Assembly (NCBI RefSeq): GCF_025913575.1
Contig: NZ_CP109785.1
Span: 1,612,001-1,676,000 of the forward strand
Length of the DNA: 64,000 nt
Source of the DNA: Halocatena marina
Lineage (GTDB): Archaea > Halobacteriota > Halobacteria > Halobacteriales > Haloarculaceae
Direction: 5' to 3'
Each line of letters opens with the position of its first letter. Position 1 is the stretch's first letter. A model generated the notes under the pieces. The model saw nothing but the letters and a program-made list of their open reading frames with translations. It did not search any database and was not told the DNA's origin. A program made the translations under genes and the position numbers. Below, one piece after another: positions 8,622 through 18,400 of this stretch.

Positions 8622-9749
8622 ATGGTGGGACACATCCCACTTCAAGCGATTCCGGAGATAAGTATCGCTACGGCAATTGGCGTCGTCATACTCGCAATAG
8701 CCACTGTTACGGTTTGGCAGATGGTTGAAATGGTCGATGCGTACAACCGGGAAGCACTGACCGTTTTCGGTGAGTATCGAGAGATTCTCGAACCGGGAAT
8801 CAACTTCATCCCGCCGTTCGTCAGCAAGACGTACACGTTCGATATGCGGACACAGACGATCGACGTCCCGCGTCAGGAGGCGATCACACGAGACAACTCG
8901 CCGGTGACAGCCGATGCCGTCGTCTATATCCGCGTGATGAATGCGAAGAAGGCGTTTCTCGAAGTTCATGACTACATGAGAGCTGTGTCGAACCTCGCGC
9001 AGACGACGCTGCGGGCAGTGTTGGGTGACATGGAACTGGACGACACGCTGAACAAACGCCAAGAGATCAACGCGAAAATCCGAAAAGAATTGGACGAACC
9101 AACCGACGAATGGGGCATCCGTGTCGAGAGCGTCGAGGTGCGCGAAGTCAATCCTTCGATGGAGGTGCAGCAGGCGATGGAGCAACAGACGAGTGCCGAG
9201 CGTCGTCGCCGAGCGATGATTCTCGAAGCACAGGGTGAACGACGGAGTGCAATTGAGCGAGCCGAAGGGAACAAGCGATCGAATATCATTCGCGCGGAAG
9301 GCGAGAAACGCTCTCTGATCCTCGAAGCACAGGGGAATGCCATCTCCACAGTGCTGCGAGCGAAATCAGCCGAATCAATGGGCGAGCGCGCCGTCATCGA
9401 CAAAGGAATGGAAACGCTCCGTGAGATCGGACAGAACGATTCCACGACGTTCGTGCTTCCACAAGAATTGTCGTCGACGCTTGGCCGATATGGTAAGCAT
9501 CTCACTGGCAGTGATGTCCGTGAGGATGGCGAGTCCCTAGAGAGCTTGGTATTCGATCAAGAAACCCGCGACCTGCTCGGTCTCGATGACATCGAAACTA
9601 TCGTTGCCGGTCCCAACGGTGGAGCAGCCAGCGAGGAAAGCACCAAGAGAGAGGACCGATCAATCGAACAGGCTGTCGAAGACGCGTCCATCAAAAACGC
9701 AGACGAGGTCATCGAGGAGATGGATTCAGTAGCGGGAGCAAACGAATAA
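8622..9749 (+). CDS. SPFH/band-7 domain (stomatin/prohibitin-like) membrane protein
   Basis: This 375-residue protein has one N-terminal membrane helix (residues 13-32), then an SPFH domain (about 45-205) with the family hallmarks PGINFIPPFVSKTYTFDMRT, VDVPRQEAITRDNSPVTADA and GMELDDTLNKR-type segments. A coiled coil follows (about 190-260), rich in Ala, Glu and Arg with repeated SIL/IIRAEGEKR-like units. The acidic tail is variable. Such proteins scaffold membrane microdomains or protease complexes. There is no adjacent NfeD gene, which often accompanies stomatin-like genes, and the downstream gene is a convergent truncated lipoprotein. Confidence 0.92.
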   Translation: MVGHIPLQAIPEISIATAIGVVILAIATVTVWQMVEMVDAYNREALTVFGEYREILEPGINFIPPFVSKTYTFDMRTQTIDVPRQEAITRDNSPVTADAVVYIRVMNAKKAFLEVHDYMRAVSNLAQTTLRAVLGDMELDDTLNKRQEINAKIRKELDEPTDEWGIRVESVEVREVNPSMEVQQAMEQQTSAERRRRAMILEAQGERRSAIERAEGNKRSNIIRAEGEKRSLILEAQGNAISTVLRAKSAESMGERAVIDKGMETLREIGQNDSTTFVLPQELSSTLGRYGKHLTGSDVREDGESLESLVFDQETRDLLGLDDIETIVAGPNGGAASEESTKREDRSIEQAVEDASIKNADEVIEEMDSVAGANE

Positions 9750-9893
9750 CGAACACGAGACGACCGAAGAACCAGTTCCTGAATTGGATGGGGACTGCAG
9801 ACGATGTCTGTCATCTCGTCTCGGCAGCAGACGAGGAGCGACTGTGATGAACGCCATGCGCTGTTCGTTTCCGGTTCGTTCAAGTAAGGAGTA

Positions 9894-10400
9894 CTATTCT
9901 CGATTCAGTTCTGTTGACCAGAGTTCAGTTCCGTCAGGTGCAATCGCACGCACTCTGTCTTGAGCTACGTTATAAAGTCGTCCAGCAATGTAGATGAGAC
10001 GCTCTCTGTTATTTCGAGAACGGTGCCATCGTTTTCGACCATCGGTCGCGTTCAAGGCTGTAAGCCTTGCTTCGCTCCGAACGAATACGGTGTCATCGCT
10101 GACGACGAGCGACTGTAAATTCGAGCTGCTTACGGCATACGTCCATGCACGTACTGGGTTGTGTCGTGGTGGTGTTGCAAACGGATTATGGCGTGTTCGA
10201 GCGTAATTGTAATCTCTCATTGGCCACTGTCCGGGAGATAGATGCCAATCGGCGGCGATCGGTCGCTCGAATGTTCCGAGTCGGAACGCTTCGAGACGAG
10301 CTTGGAGCGTCGCACAACCAGCTATCGAGCTGCTTATCGAAAGCGTAGCAACGGTAAGTAGCTTCCGTCGATTCAGTGCTGTTGATCGTTTAGAAGGCAT
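9894..10400 (-). pseudogene. C-terminally truncated PQQ-like beta-propeller lipoprotein
   Basis: The ORF starts at ATG 10400 (a GTG at 10409 is also possible). It has a Tat motif (RRKLLTVATLSISSS) and a lipobox ending AGC, then the opening of a PQQ-like beta-propeller: PVRAWTYAVSSSNLQSLVVS, ALNATDGRKRWHRS and AIAPDGTELWSTEL. Complete haloarchaeal relatives are typically about 400 residues and contain several more WxW-type blades. This frame stops with TAG at 9894-9896 after only ~1.5 blades, and no further blade is found in any frame up to 9750. I read it as a truncated gene; a short functional lipoprotein is possible but less likely. Confidence 0.7.
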
Positions 10401-10461
10401 TTCTCTCACTCTCGCCTCTTATTTCATTCTATTTTTCTGTGAGTTTTGAACGTTTAACAAT

Positions 10462-10636
10462 TCACACCATCCCGGTTGGTGCTTCGAAAGCTCGTGATCG
10501 TCCGATAATGGACACCCACCACAGACTGAACGCGGTCCAAAGAAACCCAAACGGGAATGGTATCAAGATCAAACTGGATGAGCCAGTACAATTCTCTTTG
10601 AAGCACCCAGAAGATGCCTCGGTATGAGTATCTCAT
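10462..10636 (-). pseudogene. Frameshifted small membrane protein gene
   Basis: The ATG at 10636 opens a frame (IFWVLQRELYWLIQFDL) that degrades into non-membrane sequence. Just at that point the +1 frame continues naturally as IPFPFGFLWTAFSLWWVSII, then GRSRAFEAPTGMV and a TGA at 10462-10464. Joining the two at about 10564 gives a sensible ~57-residue membrane protein. A single extra base would explain the break, since the length is 58 codons plus one. Whether this is a mutation or an assembly error cannot be told here. Confidence 0.5.
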
Positions 10637-10766
10637 AGTGGAATAACGTTTTTCGAAGGCAGTTTCCGACCGACAGATTCTGACTGCAGAGTTCGCCCAA
10701 AGTGTGTGCTTTCAGCGGCAACGCTAACGGCATGGATGCTGTATGGTATCACATAGGTGTGAGAGA

Positions 10767-11936
10767 ATGGCTTCAAAACCTACACAGATCCACATTGAGC
10801 GACCGAATCTAAAATGGTGGGTGGCTGGCCTGATCGTGTTCGGCATAATCGCCTCCGTCGCGTACGCGTTCCTACCGTGGGTCGTGTTCGGCGTGTTTGT
10901 TTATTACGTTGCGAGGCCGATTAACCGTCGTTTCCGGAAGCAGACTGAGAGAAAGAACCTCTCAGCCGCGCTCTCGCTGCTTCTCATCGTTGTGCCGGTT
11001 GTGCTTTTCCTGGGCGTGTTTTTCTCGATCGCCGCTGGGCAACTGTCCACGTTCGTAACCTCTGATACAGCGACGCGACTTCTCGCACAGTCACCGATTA
11101 ACATGGGTACTGTCCCGGATACTCCGAATCAGCTAATCGACAGGGCGACCACAACAATCAAAAATCCGTCGGTACAATCGGCACTCGGCGACGCCCAAGC
11201 CTTCATTGGTGCTATCGCATCTTCGATTTTCATGATGTTTCTCTCATTACTGCTGGGGTTTTTCCTCCTCGTCGAGGATCAGCGTCTCGCTCGGTGGGGC
11301 AAAAAGCAGATACTCGGAGACGATACGCTGTCGATTGATTATCTCGAGGCGGTCGACACGGGGTTGAACTCAATCTACTTCGGATATACGCTGACTATCT
11401 TCGTCATCATGATCCTGACCGCGGTCATCTACAACGTGTTCAATCTCTTTGCACCGGGAAATCTCGTTATTCCAGCGGCAATACTACTGGCGGTTGTTAC
11501 CGGCGTTTTCACGCTCGTTCCGTTGGTTGGCCGCTCCGTCGTCTACCTCGCTATTACTGCGTTCCTCGCACTGGGGGCAATTCAGAGAAACCCAGCGTAT
11601 CTCTGGTATCCACTCGTGTTCTTCCTATTCATGACGCTAGCATTCGACAATGTCGTCCGAACTTATATTCGACCGTATCTCTCTGGGAAAATGTTTCACT
11701 TCTCCCTCGTCATGTTCGCTTATTTGCTCGGTCCTCTCCTGTTTGGATGGTACGGAATCTTTCTTGGACCGCTGCTGATGGTGGTCGTTGTCCAGTTCCT
11801 TCAAATCGTCGTCCCCCAACTTCGTGGTGAGGAACCGCCATCCGATCTCGACATCGGGCCGACGGCTCAAGAGACAGACGATGATTTCAAAGACACCACG
11901 ACAGGAGACGAAGCTACTGGGGGAGGGAGTAGATGA
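10767..11936 (+). CDS. AI-2E (PerM) family transporter
   Basis: This 389-residue polytopic protein has the AI-2E/PerM transporter layout. There is a pair of N-terminal helices (WWVAGLIVFGIIASVAYAFL), the conserved YYVARPINRRF turn, a soluble central stretch (about residues 90-150), and five more helices including VTGVFTLVPLVGRSVVYLA. The C-terminal tail is Asp/Thr/Gly-rich and cytoplasmic. Family members export autoinducer-2-like compounds or act as Na+/H+ antiporters, and the substrate here is open. ATG 10767 is preferred over 10743, because the eight extra residues contain Cys and His unlike the family. Confidence 0.9.
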   Translation: MASKPTQIHIERPNLKWWVAGLIVFGIIASVAYAFLPWVVFGVFVYYVARPINRRFRKQTERKNLSAALSLLLIVVPVVLFLGVFFSIAAGQLSTFVTSDTATRLLAQSPINMGTVPDTPNQLIDRATTTIKNPSVQSALGDAQAFIGAIASSIFMMFLSLLLGFFLLVEDQRLARWGKKQILGDDTLSIDYLEAVDTGLNSIYFGYTLTIFVIMILTAVIYNVFNLFAPGNLVIPAAILLAVVTGVFTLVPLVGRSVVYLAITAFLALGAIQRNPAYLWYPLVFFLFMTLAFDNVVRTYIRPYLSGKMFHFSLVMFAYLLGPLLFGWYGIFLGPLLMVVVVQFLQIVVPQLRGEEPPSDLDIGPTAQETDDDFKDTTTGDEATGGGSR

Positions 11937-12047
11937 CGAGGCTACACCCCTGATTTCATTGTGTCGTATAGAGCCAACGAATCCAAATCCATTCTGAACA
12001 AACGACACAAGCCATAGCACACAATATCGTTTTCTATACAAACACTC

Positions 12048-13331
12048 TCAGGTTGAGCTCTGTCCTCGCACAAATTCGACATCAACGACGATATCTTCGC
12101 CTGTCATTTTCGTCAGACGGTCATCAATCCGTTGTGCAACATCTGGTGGGAACTGTGCACTCGGTCCATGCGCCACGACGACGGTAACATCAGCTGGTTC
12201 ACCGAAAAGTACGTCATCAAGTTTGTAGTCAACAGTGACTTCTTCGAATTCCAGCTCACCAAACTGACCGTCGTCGAACATTGCCTTTACCTTTGTGTTT
12301 GCACTGGTCTCAACAGTTCCAACTTCGAATGACGCCCAAGTGACGGCACCGAGGACGATCGACAACAGGACGAGGCCGATAATAATGGTCGTGATGCGGA
12401 TTCGAACTGCTCTGAGTGCCTGTGAGGCGTGCTCGCCTTTCTCGGGTCGGTAGCCAGCGATCCACAACAGGACAAGTGCTGCGAGATTGATAGCGAACAG
12501 ATTCACCAGTACGAGGACGCCTGCGGTGAGGAAGACACCGGGATGTCCCCACGTGAGGCCAAGTCCTGCGGTCGCGGCAGGAGGAATGAGTGCTACTGCG
12601 ATGGCGACTCCAACGAGCGGCGACCCAGATCCCCGGATGACACTCACGGCACCGGCAACGCCCGATCCGAGCGCGAGGAAGAGAGAGAGGAAGTTCGGTG
12701 AGGTTCGTTCGAGGACCTGCGGAATTGTCCGAATATCGATCGGAGGTAACAGGAACGTCTCTTTCAACAGCAGGCCAAGAGTGGCAGCCGTCATCACTGT
12801 GGCGAGCAGGCCGGTTACCTGTAGTGTCACACCACGCGATGTCATATCAGAGTCCGCAAGAACTGCCCCAACGCTGGCAGAGATGGCCGGTCCCATCAGT
12901 GGCGCAATAACCATCGCTCCGATAATGGTTGCTGCCGAATTGAGAAGCAGTCCTGTCGTTGCGATGAGCGTGCTCACCACCAAAAAAATAAAAAATGTCG
13001 AGGATTCGGGCGCGAGATCCTCGGCATGCGCAACGAGTTCATCACGAGAGATACGGTAGCCCTGGTACCGGTTTTTCAATGCCCCGATCCGCTCGGAGAT
13101 GACCGTCTCTGTCGACATGACGATGGTGTAGGATTCTTCTTTGATGCCTGCTGCGTACAAATTATCGAGAACGGGTTCGACGCCAGACTCGGGGACCGGA
13201 AAAGAGACGAGCGCTTCGAAGTCGCCACGACCAGTCTCCTCCCAGACAGCATAATCAATTCCCTCATCGTCGAGCACTGCAAGAATGTCTGTTCGACCAC
13301 CCTCCGGAATGAGTACCTGGACGAGACGCAT
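12048..13331 (-). CDS. DUF389 (TIGR00341) family membrane protein
   Basis: This 427-residue protein has a soluble N-terminal domain of ~110 residues (RLVQVLIPEGGRTDILAVLD). It then has the diagnostic DUF389 membrane region with SAATIIGAMVIAPLMGPAIS, SPLVGVAIAVALIPPAATAG and NLFAINLAALVLLWIAGYR, six helices in all. The C-terminal ~100 residues are soluble and alpha/beta. The family is widespread and has no established function. It is convergent with the AI-2E-type transporter and its start lies near 13331, where MRLVQV matches known family starts. Confidence 0.92.
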   Translation of the reverse strand: MRLVQVLIPEGGRTDILAVLDDEGIDYAVWEETGRGDFEALVSFPVPESGVEPVLDNLYAAGIKEESYTIVMSTETVISERIGALKNRYQGYRISRDELVAHAEDLAPESSTFFIFLVVSTLIATTGLLLNSAATIIGAMVIAPLMGPAISASVGAVLADSDMTSRGVTLQVTGLLATVMTAATLGLLLKETFLLPPIDIRTIPQVLERTSPNFLSLFLALGSGVAGAVSVIRGSGSPLVGVAIAVALIPPAATAGLGLTWGHPGVFLTAGVLVLVNLFAINLAALVLLWIAGYRPEKGEHASQALRAVRIRITTIIIGLVLLSIVLGAVTWASFEVGTVETSANTKVKAMFDDGQFGELEFEEVTVDYKLDDVLFGEPADVTVVVAHGPSAQFPPDVAQRIDDRLTKMTGEDIVVDVEFVRGQSST

Positions 13332-13586
13332 GTAGACAGTACGTCCCTCTCGAATATAGCCTGTTATTTATATGGCCTCTACCTTTACAGGAGAATTATA
13401 ATTTTCACCGACAACGATACCAACACCTTCATGAAACTACAATAGGTCGATCATACGATTGCCGCATTGGATTTCAGCTAATATCCAGCTTACGCAAGGT
13501 CGCATCCGACGCTCTATGCTGTTTGTCCGTCACAACTCCTTGAACTATTAGCGTCGCCGTCACGTTCTGAATGACTGATTCGTCGT

Positions 13587-14030
13587 TTATTCGCTGTCCT
13601 CATCCTCGACGCGAACAATATGTACTGGGATAGAGGTACGGCGGATGACGGTTTCGGTAACACTTCCGAGAAGGAGCCGATCGAGCCCTGATCTGCCGTG
13701 AGTGCCCATGACGATGCAGTCGATGTCATTTGTATCGGCGTACTTGATGATCCAGTCAGCGGGTGGTCCCTCTTCGACAGCCGTAACAGCCTCTACGTTC
13801 GATCGAGTAGCCTGCTTGGCGACCGATTCGACGGCACGTTCACTCTCTGATTCGAGTGCTTCGTGGAGACCAACCCATTCTGCGTCCGGGATTGTTCCAA
13901 AGCGCCGGTCATCGACCACTGATAGCACGTGAATCGTTGCGTCGGTGACGTGGGCAAGGTCGATGCCTTCCTCAATTGCAGCTTCAACCCCTTCGCTTCC
14001 GTCGGTTGGGATCAAGATTGTATCGTACAT
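13587..14030 (-). CDS. Universal stress protein (UspA family)
   Basis: This 147-residue single-domain UspA protein starts MYDTILIPTDGSEGVEAA. It ends with the ATP-binding signature MGTHGRSGLDRLLLGSV, in which the Gly residues of G-x2-G-x9-G-S/T are intact, so it is likely ATP-binding. The strand ending PVHIVRVEDE is typical. It is divergent from a tandem-UspA gene at 14297, and a palindrome lies between them. Confidence 0.95.
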   Translation of the reverse strand: MYDTILIPTDGSEGVEAAIEEGIDLAHVTDATIHVLSVVDDRRFGTIPDAEWVGLHEALESESERAVESVAKQATRSNVEAVTAVEEGPPADWIIKYADTNDIDCIVMGTHGRSGLDRLLLGSVTETVIRRTSIPVHIVRVEDEDSE

Positions 14031-14079
14031 GTACTTACCTCAGATCCGGTAGTAGAGACTCTGTCTGCGAACGTGCTAA

Positions 14080-14099
14080 GAGTTATGTTAACTCATAAC
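14080..14099. promoter_or_regulatory. Overlapping palindromes between two usp genes
   Basis: GAGTTA-TGT-TAACTC (14080-14094) overlaps GTTATG-TTAACT-CATAAC (14082-14099). Both are perfect and lie ~50 bp upstream of the ATG of the minus-strand usp gene. They could be an operator shared by the divergent pair. No protein is assigned. Confidence 0.35.
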
Positions 14100-14296
14100 A
14101 CATTACTTATCTGATATATGTGAATAACTAGTAACAATGGGAGAAACACAAATGATAATACGTAAGCATATAGTTAGTGTATTGTATCAAAACACGTCTT
14201 ATTCCGTTATCATCTCAAATTTTATTCGGAGGTAACGGGAGAAACGGCATTATATCCGGGAGCTGTAGCTTCCAATTGAAGATGAGTTGATTGAGC

Positions 14297-15292
14297 ATGC
14301 AACCTCCATACTCCGGAAACGGCCAGAGTGACGCACGCATTTTCGATAAGATAATCAAGTCGTCTCCTATCAGTGCTATTTCAGAATCGAACCGATACCG
14401 TCTTCTCCTCCCTCTTTTGGAGAAGAATAATGATGAGACGAATGAGCGACTCCTTCGTGTCGGGGTGACGATCGCGAGTCAGTGGGCCGGTGAAGTGCTC
14501 ATCACGTGTGTTGTTCGCGTGCCAGATCAGACGCCGTACGAAGCGTTTTCAGCAGACAAGTTGTTGATGCGAACGGCGCGTAGACGGACAGAACGCCTCG
14601 TAGAACAGGCACAAGAGTTCGCACCGACACGAGGGATGATCTGTCTCACACACAACGAACGACGAGCAATTACCAATATCATCGATCGGTACGATTGCCA
14701 CGGAACGCTGCTGAAAGTACATAGCGACCACTCGCAACGACGACGATTGCTCAGCGGTGCGACCGTCGAGAAAATCATAGTACGAGCACCGTCAGACGTG
14801 TTCGTCTTGAAGCTCATCGAAGCAGACGAGCGACCAAAACGTCTCCTCGTCGCTGTGAGCGGTGGCCCCCACTCCGGATTGGCAGCCGAAACGGCACGCG
14901 CAATTGCTCGAGAGTCGGGTTCATCAATCGATATCGTCCATGTCCTTACCGAAGATGCCACCGAGAGTCAACGAAATGAAGGCAAGCACATTCTCGATGC
15001 CGCTGCACAAATCGTGGACGGTGTCGACGTCGAGAGAAAGATCGTCACCGGTCAGAGCGTCGCAACGGCGATTATCGATCAGTCGGATTCGTACGACATG
15101 ACGATCCTCGGCTCACCGGCGAAAGGACTTCTCAAACAGTTCATCTTTGGTTCTATCCCTAATTCTGTGAACCGAGGCGTCAAGCAACCGGTGTTGATGA
15201 CAAAACACGGTTCGAAGAACAATCGATCGGGTTTCTATCGCTGGCTCCGGGAGAAGAAATCGATCCACGAGAGTAAAGTAGAGTTTCAATAG
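14297..15292 (+). CDS. Tandem-domain universal stress protein
   Basis: This 331-residue protein has two UspA-like domains. Residues ~32-175 form a degenerate first domain (YRLLLPLLEKNNDETNERLL) lacking the canonical ATP loop. Residues ~178-310 form a second with RLLVAVSGGPHSGLAAETA and ILGSPAKGLLKQFIFGSIPN. The Gly-rich ATP motif of the second domain is altered (GSPAKG in place of GTHGRSG), so nucleotide binding is uncertain. The C-terminal ~25 residues are basic. ATG 14297 is chosen over TTG 14291. Confidence 0.88.
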   Translation: MQPPYSGNGQSDARIFDKIIKSSPISAISESNRYRLLLPLLEKNNDETNERLLRVGVTIASQWAGEVLITCVVRVPDQTPYEAFSADKLLMRTARRRTERLVEQAQEFAPTRGMICLTHNERRAITNIIDRYDCHGTLLKVHSDHSQRRRLLSGATVEKIIVRAPSDVFVLKLIEADERPKRLLVAVSGGPHSGLAAETARAIARESGSSIDIVHVLTEDATESQRNEGKHILDAAAQIVDGVDVERKIVTGQSVATAIIDQSDSYDMTILGSPAKGLLKQFIFGSIPNSVNRGVKQPVLMTKHGSKNNRSGFYRWLREKKSIHESKVEFQ

Positions 15293-15493
15293 CTGATAAG
15301 CACCCGTACATACAAACAAATCGCAACGATCGAGTACGGAGTGAGGATGGAGTGTCAGCGGCGCGTACGACCATCGAGGATATGCAAATCCATAAACAGA
15401 CGATTAACCGATAGTTGATCATCAAACTGATTGGTGGGGCCACACCCACGGATCAAGTAAAATAATATACAACCGACGTCCCGAGTTCCGAGA

Positions 15494-18400
15494 TCAGATG
15501 AGTCGGGCCCGCTCACTCGGTGATAGTGGGAGTCGGTGATTGCTGCCATCACTTGAGTCACTACGTTCGCCCGCGAAGACAGGCGCCGGGGGCGCTCCGT
15601 TGTGGAACGCAGGTGGCGATATGGTGTTCTCAAACACCGGTGCCGGTGGAATAGACGCCTGTTGACTGCTGTTTGCGATGGTAACTGTCACTGGCTGGGT
15701 TACGACTTCTTGCAGAGTAGAGACGGCGGATTCGTAATCCCCCGGCGCTGCATCCGCTGCGATCTGATACGTGAACTCGACTGTCGTGCTCTCGCCGCCA
15801 GCGAGTGTGACCTGCTGTGGTACGGCACTCGGTTGGAAGTTACCCAGCATCTCCTGTGTGCCGAACGTTTCGAGATCGTACTCACTGACCGTCGACGCTT
15901 CCATGAAGAAGTAGTAGATGGACTGGGTCCCCTGTTCATCACCGGTGTTGGTAATGGTTGCCTCAACAGTGATCTCCTCGCCAGGACTGGCCACAGAAGG
16001 ACTAGTCAAGTTCGACACGGCAAAGTACGCCGGTTCTGGTTCGCCGCTCTGGACGGTGGTGTTCGTCAGTTGCTGGTCATCGTCGCTTACGATGCCGTGC
16101 TCGTAGGTGCGCTCGTCGTCCGGCACTATGTACGTGAACTCGACCGTTGCGTTCTCGTCAGGACCGAGGGTCATCTCGGTCGTGTTCTCAGTCGTATTGT
16201 TGAACACATACGCGATATCTTGCGTACCGGTTGCGTTTCCAGTGTTCGCAATCGTCGCGTTGACCGCTATCTCCTCTCCGGGAGCGGCTTCAGTCGGTGC
16301 AGAGAGGTTAGACACCGAGTAGTTTGCCTCATCAGGATCTTCCGCAGCCGCAATCGTGATGAACGTCGATTTGATCTCGTCGGCAGAGATACCGTGTTCG
16401 TACGCTCCTGGTTCTCTCTCTTCCGAAATTTGATAGGAGAACGTTACGGTCGTGCTCTCTCCGCCGTCGAGTGTTACCTCTTTGAACAGATCAGATGTGG
16501 CATCGATCATATTCCCACCGAAATCAGTGCCCGGTGGGAAGTAGAAGACTGTACGAGTGTCTTGCTGTTCGCCGATGTTCGTGATCGTCGCGCTCACGTT
16601 GACCGTATCGCCCTGTACTGCGGTGTCGGGCGCACTCAGGTTCGATACTTCGAAGAACGTTCCAAGAGTGAGGTTCTGCGTGCTCGTCTCGTTCGCATCG
16701 ACTTCCACGAAGGTGATATCCGATGCGTCGTAGCCGTCCGCTTTCGCTCGAAGCGCGTACGTACCACGGTCGAGACCCTCTATCTCGTAGTGTCCGCTCT
16801 CGTTGGTTGTCACATTGAACGCGCCCTGATCGGCGTCGACAACGTTCGCACCCGCGAGAGGGACGCCCGCAGCGTTTGTCACAGTGCCCGTGATGGTACC
16901 GTCGCGCGGAGTGATTTCGAAGTCAACGCCCGTGATTTCCTCACCGGGGGCGACCGTGACAACCTGCTCGGGTTGGTAGTCCGATGGCGTGTCGAGGACG
17001 TTCACGACGTAATTACCGCTTGGCACCGAAAGCGTATACGTACCGTTCTCGTCGGTTTTCGTCTCGTAGACGGTTCCGTCGTTGTCCTCAGCGGCAACAG
17101 TAACGTTCGCAACCGGATCGCCGGTGTCGCTAGCAGTGACCGTACCGCTCATCGATCCGTTCATCGGCGTGAGTTCGAAGCCGACAGTTGCGGTGTCGTT
17201 CGTCGGTACGTCGACTGAGTCGGTTACAGTACTGTACCCATCGGCTGACACCGTGACGTTGTGTGTGACGGCAGGTACGTCCACGATTCGGTACGTTCCG
17301 TTTGCGCCAGTCACAGCGGTGAAGTTGCCGTCACCTTCGATATCAATCGTCGCGCCTTCGATGGGGGTGTCTGTGACTGCGTCGGTGACAGTGCCGTTGA
17401 CGGTGCCACGGTCGACATCGATGGTCACCGGTGTAGTGGCAGTGTCGTCCTCGGAACTGACGGTATGGAGCCAGTCAGCCGAAATATCCAGATCATCACC
17501 GACTGTGTGCGTGAACTCGACGGATTCAGTGTCTCCCGGAGCAAGCGTGACGTTCTCCGAAGTGTTCTGCTGAGTCACATCGGTCGTACCAGCCGAGCCA
17601 CTGACGTGCGTTACGCTGTTTGCAAGAATTTTGTTCGCCGCATCGGTCATATCTGGGTTTTCGACAAAGGGCTCTCGACCGAGCGAGGATGCAAGGACCG
17701 TCGAATTAGCAGCATCGACGCCGAGGGCCGGACCGCCTTGGCCCGTATTCTGAGCACCGACGGTGGCGATGGCCTGACCACCGTAGCTGCTGAACCAACT
17801 GCGATCGGCGTAGCTCGCGGTGTGAATGTCTACCGTCTCGCCCGATTCAGCAACTCCGTCGAAGATCGGGTGGTCCTGCGTGACGGTGTAGTAGACGGGG
17901 GAAGCACCGTCATCAGCGTCATTAGTGCTGGCCGGATTGCCGGTCGCATCAGCCAATTCAGGAATGGCGTCACTCCCAGATCCCCAGCCATCGAGCCAGA
18001 CGACACCGGTCTGTTGACCGTTGGTCGCCTCGACGAACGCCTGAACGTCAAGTTCAGACGGATTGAGGTCCTGTATCACGAACGTGTCGTATTCGTTGAC
18101 CGCCTCCATCGCGTTTTGGTCTTCGACCAGCGTGACGTTGTATCGGTCAGAGAGTTCCTCACGGAGTGTTGAAACGACTTGGTCACCAAATCCTTCCTCA
18201 GAGTCGACGACAGCAACCTCGGTATTGTCTTGCATCAGATCGTACGTCACTGTCTGTTCGCCGGTCGCATTACCAGTGTTCTCGACTGAAGCAGAGACGT
18301 TGATCGTCTCACCGACCGAAGCCTCAGAGGGAGCATCGGTGATCTCGACATCAAAGAACGCTTCGAGCACCGTGATGGTGGCCGACATCGAATCATCGTC

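Noticed and set aside
15602..17218. 538-codon plus-strand frame opposite the protease gene
   Set aside because: It is a shadow of the long GC-biased protease frame; composition is Arg/Cys/Val-rich and lacks any domain.
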